From: Deferribacteraceae bacterium UBA1873
GTDB taxonomy: Bacteria > Chrysiogenota > Deferribacteres > Deferribacterales > Flexistipitaceae
Direction of reading: 5' to 3'
DNA length: 12,019 nt
Assembly: GCA_002338145.1 (NCBI GenBank)
Contig: DDHP01000011.1
Coordinates: 1-12,019, forward strand
This document shows, in pieces, positions 7,551 to 12,019 of this stretch. Made by a program: the position numbers and the translations under genes. The notes below the pieces were generated by a model. That model saw only the letters and a program-made list of their open reading frames with translations, did not search any database and was not told the DNA's origin. Position 1 is the first letter of the stretch; each line of letters opens with the position of its first letter.

Positions 7551-8059
7551 AGATAATATTTTTGGAAACATTGAGGGAACTTAATGAATGTTATAACAAG
7601 CTTAATGAAAAATCCAGAGAAGTACGCCTGGGATTTGTATGGGACAGATTACCTTTGATAAGCAATTTGTCTGTTTTGGAAAATATTATGCTGCCTTCCG
7701 GATACCATGATTCCATAAAAGTTAAAGATATGGTTGATAAAATAAGAGATGAATTGAAAAGGTACAATGTAAATGAAAATATTTTACACGCTAGGCGGAA
7801 TGACCTTGATACTTTCCAAATGTTCATAGTCAAATTTTTACAGGCTAAGTTTTATAATCCTGAGTATATAATTTTTATAAATCTGTTGAATTTATTTGTG
7901 GGAGAAGAAGAACGGAAACTTTTTGATTTTTTTAGAACATATGGAAGTGAAAAGTTTGTTATTTTGGATTATAATGGGTATGAAAGTATATACAGAAAAA
8001 ATATAAAATATGAGAGAGTGGAATTTTATCAATGGGTGACCCGAGATTTAAAAGGTTAG
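7547..8059 (+). CDS. Degenerate MlaF-like ABC protein lacking the catalytic motifs
   Basis: A 170-residue protein in the position normally held by the MlaF ATPase. By eye, GFVWDRLPLISNLSVLENIMLP (29-50; in MlaF, FQ.GALF...V..N...P) matches the Q-loop region. Residues 85-113 align without gaps to the MlaF stretch from SELSGG to Walker B: LSGGM becomes LDTFQ (87-91), NPEY (104-107) matches the usual PDL-type turn, and the Walker B Asp-Glu becomes Ile-Asn (111-112). The H-loop region reads FVILDYNGY (137-145), with no His where expected. About 75 N-terminal residues holding Walker A are absent, and no room exists for them because the start overlaps the mlaE stop by 4 bases. No ATP hydrolysis is expected. 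The frame is intact and overlaps the next gene by 28 bases, arguing for an expressed structural or regulatory subunit rather than debris. Homology is inferred from motif spacing and position only. Confidence 0.65.
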   Translation: MKIIFLETLRELNECYNKLNEKSREVRLGFVWDRLPLISNLSVLENIMLPSGYHDSIKVKDMVDKIRDELKRYNVNENILHARRNDLDTFQMFIVKFLQAKFYNPEYIIFINLLNLFVGEEERKLFDFFRTYGSEKFVILDYNGYESIYRKNIKYERVEFYQWVTRDLKG

Positions 8060-9027
8060 AGTTTAAGGTTGGTCTGTTTATATTAATAGCAATAATTATG
8101 GTTTTTGCTGTTGTAATAGGATTGGCTCTTAAAAAGAATATTTTGACACCAAAAACTAGTATACGAATATATGCGGACAGCGGGGAAGGTTTGAAAAAAG
8201 GTATGTCTGTTTTGTATTCTGGTTTTCAGGTGGCACGGGTGGAAGATATTCTTCTTCAGGATGATGGAAGGGTTTTGCTTAAGACCCGTATTCCTAAAGA
8301 CTACATAAAATGGATCCGTAAGGATTCGGAAGTAAAACTGACGTCACAGGGGGTTATTGGCTCTGCTGCATTAACTTTTTACGGGGGCAGTGGAGCTCCG
8401 ATTGAACCTCAGGACACTTTTGAGCTTAAACGTGATAAAGGCATTGAAGAGCTTCTGAACAATGCGGAAGTTATGGTGACAACATTGCAGAATATTTTAA
8501 ATAATGTTGATAAAATAACTGAGAATCTGGCTAAAGATGACGGAAATTTTAACAGGATAATGACCGGTCTCGGAGATTTAGGTGAGGATTTGTCAAAAAA
8601 AAGAGGGGTAGGGTACCTTTTACGTACTGATTATTTTAAGGATAAAACTGATGCTCTTTTTGTTTCTGTTGATGATTTAACGTATGAAACCCAAAAACTT
8701 TTGAAAAGCACAGAAGTTGTAGTAAATAATGTTAACAACAAAATAAAGGCGTCGGACAAAACCTTTACACTTCTTAATAAAACACTTAAAAGTGCTGATA
8801 ATCTGGTTTTGAATATTGATGATACGCTACAGTTGGTTAAACCTTCGATTTTAAATGTGAACAGAATAACAGAAGATGTCTCCGAAGTTACGGATAATCT
8901 GACACTGATGAAAAAGGAAGCTGATTTTATGCTTAATACAACCAACAGAATATTACTTAATCTGGAAAGCAAATGGCCTTTTTCGTCAGGAAAAAAACGG
9001 GAGGAAGGACAATTAAGTCTACCTTGA
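8032..9027 (+). CDS. MCE-domain protein, MlaD-like periplasmic lipid-binding subunit
   Basis: A 331-residue membrane-anchored protein of the MlaD/MCE family, thought to form hexameric rings or tubes that carry lipids through the periplasm. After a short positive N-terminus (FKRLEFK) a single transmembrane helix covers about residues 13-33. The MCE domain follows at about 42-121 with the typical GLKKGMSVLYSGFQVARV and LTSQGVIGSAALTFYGG stretches. Residues about 135-320 are predicted helical with heptad-like patterns (repeated NN, LL and TE segments), a long tail as seen in many non-MlaD MCE proteins, ending KWPFSSG. The start overlaps the preceding gene by 28 bases; GTGGA about nine bases upstream is a weak Shine-Dalgarno site. 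Co-transcribed with the permease and the pseudo-ATPase. Confidence 0.87.
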   Translation: MGDPRFKRLEFKVGLFILIAIIMVFAVVIGLALKKNILTPKTSIRIYADSGEGLKKGMSVLYSGFQVARVEDILLQDDGRVLLKTRIPKDYIKWIRKDSEVKLTSQGVIGSAALTFYGGSGAPIEPQDTFELKRDKGIEELLNNAEVMVTTLQNILNNVDKITENLAKDDGNFNRIMTGLGDLGEDLSKKRGVGYLLRTDYFKDKTDALFVSVDDLTYETQKLLKSTEVVVNNVNNKIKASDKTFTLLNKTLKSADNLVLNIDDTLQLVKPSILNVNRITEDVSEVTDNLTLMKKEADFMLNTTNRILLNLESKWPFSSGKKREEGQLSLP

Positions 9028-9698
9028 TAGTGTTAATTACAGGATTGTTTCTTGTTTTGGGGTGCAGTTCAAAAAAGTATTCTTCAGGATATCTTTATGG
9101 GGAAAAACTTTATGACAGCTATATTGACTTATATTTGAAAGGAAACAGAGAATTAGCTGAGCTTAATTTTTACAAATCAGTCAGTGTATTTGCAGAAAGG
9201 GATGATATGTGTAATATCTCCCGACTGTATATATCCAGGTATCTTTTGGCGGAAGATTACGGTGAAAAAACATATTTAATAAAAGCTGAAAAATATGCAG
9301 TATTGAAGAACTGTGAGACGGAAAAAAATCTTATTAATTTTTTATTCCATTCTGATTACAATGTTGATATATTGAATGATTTATATGTTGCTTACTCTCA
9401 TTTTTTAAAAACCGGCGAAGTATCTGATTTGGAAAAAGCTCTTGCTAATAAAAAACTTAACGATTCTGCTAAAAGCAGATTTTATCGCATTCTTGCAAAC
9501 AATTACATAAAATCCGATATAAAAAGAGCCGGGGAATATATAGATCTCGCTTACGAGATTGATACATTTAACGGCTGGACATTGAATATATTGAGAGATT
9601 TAAAACTGAAACTCAAAATTTGTGAGAATACGAAATACAAATGTGAATCTATAAAAAAACGCATTCTTTTTATAAAAAACAAATTGAACAAAAAATAG
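8973..9698 (+). CDS. Lipoprotein with helical-repeat body, MCE operon partner
   Basis: No named family recognised. Up to 241 residues with a lipoprotein signal: hydrophobic STLIVLITGLFLVLG ending at C31 (LVLGC), followed by SSKK with no +2 Asp, so outer-membrane sorting is plausible. The mature part looks all-helical with TPR-like spacing, for example AKSRFYRILANNYIKS followed by KRAGEYIDLAYEID. Four further cysteines (C80, C114, C217, C224) could form two disulfides in the periplasm. The ATG at 8973 overlaps the MCE gene by 55 bases with a poor ribosome site. A strong GGAGGAAGG at 9000-9008 instead points to an ATT at 9012 (giving MKSTLIVLITGLFLVLGC) or a TTG at 9024. By position it is comparable to the auxiliary lipoproteins of other MCE operons, perhaps the outer-membrane acceptor; that role is inference. 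Confidence 0.75.
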   Translation: MAFFVRKKTGGRTIKSTLIVLITGLFLVLGCSSKKYSSGYLYGEKLYDSYIDLYLKGNRELAELNFYKSVSVFAERDDMCNISRLYISRYLLAEDYGEKTYLIKAEKYAVLKNCETEKNLINFLFHSDYNVDILNDLYVAYSHFLKTGEVSDLEKALANKKLNDSAKSRFYRILANNYIKSDIKRAGEYIDLAYEIDTFNGWTLNILRDLKLKLKICENTKYKCESIKKRILFIKNKLNKK

Positions 9699-9706
9699 TC
9701 ATGTGT

Positions 9707-9750
9707 TGATTAAAAAGTAATCATGCGCTGTTTTTTAAAATCTTTTTTTT
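9707..9750 (+). terminator. Possible weak terminator after the MCE operon
   Basis: A perfect but A+T-only-rich inverted repeat TGATTA (9707-9712) and TAATCA (9718-9723) with a 5-base loop is followed after seven bases by T-runs at 9731-9736 and 9743-9750. The stem is short and the T-run is displaced, so efficiency would be low; it may instead be a binding dyad. Confidence 0.25.
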
Positions 9751-9751
9751 A

Positions 9752-9781
9752 TTGCAACCAGCTACTAATACAGCCTAATGT
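9752..9781 (+). promoter_or_regulatory. Candidate sigma-70-type promoter of glnBA
   Basis: TTGCAA (9752-9757) and TAATGT (9776-9781) are 18 bases apart. It would supply a basal transcript starting near 9788, about 60 bases before glnB. Weak on its own. Confidence 0.25.
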
Positions 9782-9803
9782 TAAAAAAATATTGAAACTG
9801 CTT

Positions 9804-9819
9804 TGGCATGTAAATTGAT
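9804..9819 (+). promoter_or_regulatory. Candidate sigma-54 (RpoN) promoter of glnBA
   Basis: TGGCAT, five bases, then TTGAT reproduces the -24/-12 layout TGGCAC-N5-TTGCA with exact spacing. One of the two mismatches is the usually invariant C of the -12 GC, which lowers confidence. A start near 9831 would leave a leader of about 17 bases that still contains the GGAGG at 9837-9841. Nitrogen-regulated sigma-54 promoters are well known in front of glnA and glnB operons. No clear NtrC site was found upstream. Confidence 0.3.
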
Positions 9820-9847
9820 AAAGATAATTGAGTTACGGAGGCCGTTA

Positions 9848-10186
9848 ATGAAAAAAGTTGAAGCAATTATCAAACCTTTCAAACTTGATGATGTGAAAGA
9901 AAAGCTAACGGAGTATGGTATCAAAGGTATTACCGTTTCCGAAGTGAAAGGTTTCGGCAGGCAGAAGGGACACACAGAGTTGTACAGAGGGGCAGAATAC
10001 GTGATTGACTTTATTCCCAAAATCAAGGTGGAAGTCATTGTCCCCGAGGAAATGGCGAAAGATGTGGTGGAAATTATTATGGAAGCTGCAAAAACCGGAA
10101 GAATCGGAGATGGCAAAATCTTTGTTGTACCTGTTGAAGAAGTTGTACGAATCCGTACGGGAGAAACCGGCGCAGAGGCTCTGTAA
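9848..10186 (+). CDS. glnB: Nitrogen regulatory protein PII
   Basis: A 112-residue trimeric cytoplasmic sensor of 2-oxoglutarate, ATP/ADP and, through uridylylation, glutamine. It controls glutamine synthetase and nitrogen-regulated transcription or transport. Canonical length and sequence: MKKVEAIIKPFKLDDVKE at the start; the T-loop GFGRQKGHTELYRGAEY (35-51) with the uridylylation site Tyr51; the B-loop TGRIGDGKIFV starting near 83; and the C-terminal RIRTGE. I start at 9848 because GGAGG (9837-9841) sits six bases upstream; the longer frame from 9803 adds residues not found in the family. It lies 30 bases before glnA in the same operon, the usual GlnB arrangement. No ammonium transporter gene is adjacent in this window, which fits GlnB rather than GlnK. 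Confidence 0.95.
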   Translation: MKKVEAIIKPFKLDDVKEKLTEYGIKGITVSEVKGFGRQKGHTELYRGAEYVIDFIPKIKVEVIVPEEMAKDVVEIIMEAAKTGRIGDGKIFVVPVEEVVRIRTGETGAEAL

Positions 10187-10216
10187 ATACTAATTAAAAT
10201 AAGGAAAGGAGGAGAT

Positions 10217-11629
10217 ATGTCTCCAAAAGAGGTTTTGAAATTTGTGGAAGAGAACAATATTAAAATAGTTGATTTGCGGTTTATGGACTTTATAGGATTG
10301 TGGCAGCATTGTTCCTACCCTGCTCATGAACTTACAGAAGATGTTTTTGAGGACGGAATGGGGTTTGACGGTTCCAGTCTCAGAGGGTGGCAGGCCATCA
10401 ATAACAGTGATATGATATTGATTCCCGATCCTGCCAGCGCTAAGATCGACCCTTTTACAGAGATACCTACATTAATATTGATATGCAATGTTTTTGACCC
10501 CATTACGAAAGAACCGTACACAAGGGATCCACGGTATATAGCCAAAAAAGCCCAAAACTATCTGAAAGGCACAGGTTTGGCAGATACCGCTTTTTTCGGG
10601 CCTGAAGCTGAATTTTTTGTTTTTGATGACATAAGATACGGCTATAATGCAAACAGCGGTTTTTTCTATTTTGATTCAGAGGAAGGGAACTGGAATAGTG
10701 GTTCCGAGAGAGGTCCCAATCTTGGATACAAAATCAGACACAAAGAGGGATATTTCCCGTGTCCGCCCCACGATACGTTGATGGGAATAAGAAGTGAGAT
10801 GACAACATTAATGGAGGAGATGGGCATTATTGTTGAAGCACATCACCATGAGGTTGCCACAGGCGGACAGTGTGAGATCGATATTAAATATGCTCCACTT
10901 TTGGAGCAGTGCGACAATCTACTTCTTTATAAATATATTGTGAAAAATGTCGCCAGAAAACATAATAAAACCGCTACATTTATGCCTAAGCCGATGTTTG
11001 GAGATAATGGCAGTGGTATGCATGTACATCAATCTTTGTGGAAAGATGGTAAGCCACTTTTTGCCGGCGATGAATACGGTGGTCTGAGCGAAATGGCTCT
11101 GTATTATATAGGTGGTATTATTAAACATGCAAGGGCGCTGGCTGCCTTTACCAATCCCACTACAAACTCCTACAAAAGATTGGTGCCCGGTTTTGAAGCA
11201 CCTGTAAATTTGGCTTATTCGTCAAGAAACAGAAGTGCTTCTTTGAGAATTCCTATGTATGATTCTTCACCTAAAGCCAAAAGAATTGAAGTAAGGTTTC
11301 CCGATCCTTCATGTAACAGTTATTTAGCTTTCACTGCTATGCTTATGGCTGGACTTGACGGCATTGAGAATAAAATTGATCCGGGCGATCCCATGGACAA
11401 AAATCTTTACGATCTTGATCCCATCGAGCTTTCCAATGTGCCTCAGATGCCTGCTTCTCTGGATGAAGCCCTGGATGAACTTGAGAAGGATCATGAGTTT
11501 CTTCTAAAAGGTGATGTATTTACTGAAGATGTAATCAGTACATGGATACAGTATAAAAGAGAAAGTGAAGCAAATGCTGTAAATATGCGCCCACATCCTT
11601 ATGAGTTTATGTTATATTTCGACTTTTAA
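10217..11629 (+). CDS. glnA: Glutamine synthetase, type I (beta, adenylylatable)
   Basis: Makes glutamine from glutamate, ammonia and ATP; cytoplasmic dodecamer and the main ammonium-assimilating enzyme. The 470 residues match GSI. Visible motifs are GMGFDGSSLRGW near 48, the metal-site FFGPEAEFFVF near 127, VEAHHHEVATGGQCEID near 205, MHVHQSLWKDG near 268, NPTTNSYKRLVPGFEAP near 313 and RIEVRFPDPSCNSYLAF near 357. NLYDLDP carries Tyr398, equivalent to the adenylylation tyrosine of enteric GS. Together with the inserted segment around 145-170 this marks the beta subtype, controlled by GlnE adenylyltransferase. A strong AGGAGG precedes the ATG by four bases. Second gene of the glnB-glnA operon, closed by a strong terminator, so PII and its ultimate target are made together. 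Confidence 0.97.
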   Translation: MSPKEVLKFVEENNIKIVDLRFMDFIGLWQHCSYPAHELTEDVFEDGMGFDGSSLRGWQAINNSDMILIPDPASAKIDPFTEIPTLILICNVFDPITKEPYTRDPRYIAKKAQNYLKGTGLADTAFFGPEAEFFVFDDIRYGYNANSGFFYFDSEEGNWNSGSERGPNLGYKIRHKEGYFPCPPHDTLMGIRSEMTTLMEEMGIIVEAHHHEVATGGQCEIDIKYAPLLEQCDNLLLYKYIVKNVARKHNKTATFMPKPMFGDNGSGMHVHQSLWKDGKPLFAGDEYGGLSEMALYYIGGIIKHARALAAFTNPTTNSYKRLVPGFEAPVNLAYSSRNRSASLRIPMYDSSPKAKRIEVRFPDPSCNSYLAFTAMLMAGLDGIENKIDPGDPMDKNLYDLDPIELSNVPQMPASLDEALDELEKDHEFLLKGDVFTEDVISTWIQYKRESEANAVNMRPHPYEFMLYFDF

Positions 11630-11642
11630 AAGCTAAGCAGAG

Positions 11643-11667
11643 CGGGGCTAACGCCCCGTTTTTTTTT
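11643..11667 (+). terminator. Rho-independent terminator of glnBA
   Basis: CGGGGC (11643-11648) and GCCCCG (11653-11658) form a perfect 6-bp G+C stem with loop TAAC, followed immediately by nine T. It lies 14 bases after the glnA stop and ends the nitrogen operon. Confidence 0.93.
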
Positions 11668-11789
11668 GTTTAATTTTTAAAATTTTCACACTCACTTCCA
11701 CTTCACTTTTACTTTCTTAGAACCTTGAACGTTGAACAGTATTTGCCGCCGATGTTCCTGAATTATTCGAAGGTTATCTAACTTATTTA

Positions 11790-11818
11790 TTGATTTAACT
11801 TATTTAATATTGTATAAA
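11790..11818 (+). promoter_or_regulatory. Promoter of the tRNA-Gly gene
   Basis: TTGATT (11790-11795) and TATAAA (11813-11818) are exactly 17 bases apart. The -10 box ends nine bases before the first base of the mature tRNA, so transcription would start about three bases upstream of it. Confidence 0.5.
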
Positions 11819-11827
11819 GATTTTAAA

Positions 11828-11900
11828 GCGGGCATAGCTCACCTGGGAGAGCGTCAGCTTCCCAAGCTGAAGGTAGCGGGTTCGAGCCCCGTTGCCCGCT
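11828..11900 (+). tRNA. tRNA-Gly (anticodon CCC)
   Basis: All arms fold. The acceptor GCGGGCA (11828-11834) pairs with TGCCCGC (11893-11899) over 7 bp. The D stem is GCTC/GAGC. The anticodon stem TCAGC/GCTGA encloses loop TTCCCAA with anticodon CCC at 11861-11863, reading GGG. The T arm is GCGGG TTCGAGC CCCGT. The discriminator base is T at 11900 and CCA is not encoded. A T-run directly after the gene (11900-11907), together with the G+C-rich acceptor region, may end transcription. The gene is a single-tRNA unit as far as the window shows. Confidence 0.95.
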
Positions 11901-12019
11901 TTTTTTTCTTCTTTATTATCAACAAATTAATTTTTCATTTGTGCCGCTGTGATAAAATTGTGATAATTTAGGCAATCTCCAAATAATTTTTCAGATTGGA
12001 TTTATTACCATTCGCCGAC

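Noticed and set aside
7547..8059. Reading the short MlaF-like gene as simple debris or a sequencing frameshift of a full ATPase
   Set aside because: There is no space between the permease stop and this start for a Walker A half. The missing motifs in the retained part are substitutions within an ungapped alignment and not frame breaks. An assembly deletion cannot be wholly excluded from one sequence.
1..12019. CRISPR array, insertion sequence or phage genes
   Set aside because: No regularly spaced repeats, no transposase or integrase frame, and no terminal inverted repeats with target duplications were seen.

Overview
The window is about 12 kb of A+T-rich bacterial chromosome with ordinary gene density. 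The proteins point to an anaerobic or microaerophilic diderm: a single-chain pyruvate:ferredoxin oxidoreductase, an MCE (Mla-type) lipid transport locus with a lipoprotein, a PII protein linked to glutamine synthetase I-beta, and a long-form diaminopimelate decarboxylase. The overall style fits Deferribacterota-like bacteria (Flexistipes/Deferribacter group). That placement is inference from protein flavour and base composition; no marker gene is present to prove it.

Layout. On the minus strand at the left is lysA (118-1371), with a clear promoter and Shine-Dalgarno site. A palindrome-rich gap follows, then pgsA on the plus strand (1776-2330), making phosphatidylglycerol phosphate. A second palindrome-rich gap separates pgsA from the convergent, monocistronic pyruvate:ferredoxin oxidoreductase gene (2632-6225, minus), which has its own strong terminator at 2593-2623. 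A 548-base divergent spacer then leads to a tight four-gene plus-strand operon (6774-9698). It holds an MlaE-like permease, a short protein in the slot normally held by the MlaF ATPase, an MCE/MlaD-like protein and a helical lipoprotein. Next comes the nitrogen operon glnB-glnA (9848-11629) with a strong terminator, and last a tRNA-Gly(CCC) gene with its own promoter (11828-11900).

The part that deserves attention is the MCE operon. The gene at 7547-8059 aligns by eye with the C-terminal two thirds of MlaF-type ABC ATPases, but it begins just before the Q-loop. It has no Walker A, no LSGG signature, no Walker B Asp-Glu and no H-loop His. Its frame is nevertheless open and it is translationally coupled to its neighbours. 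The permease has diverged in the loop that normally docks on the ATPase. This looks like a phospholipid transport complex whose ATPase has become a pseudo-enzyme or structural subunit, which raises the question of what powers it. The other genes look like ordinary housekeeping functions.
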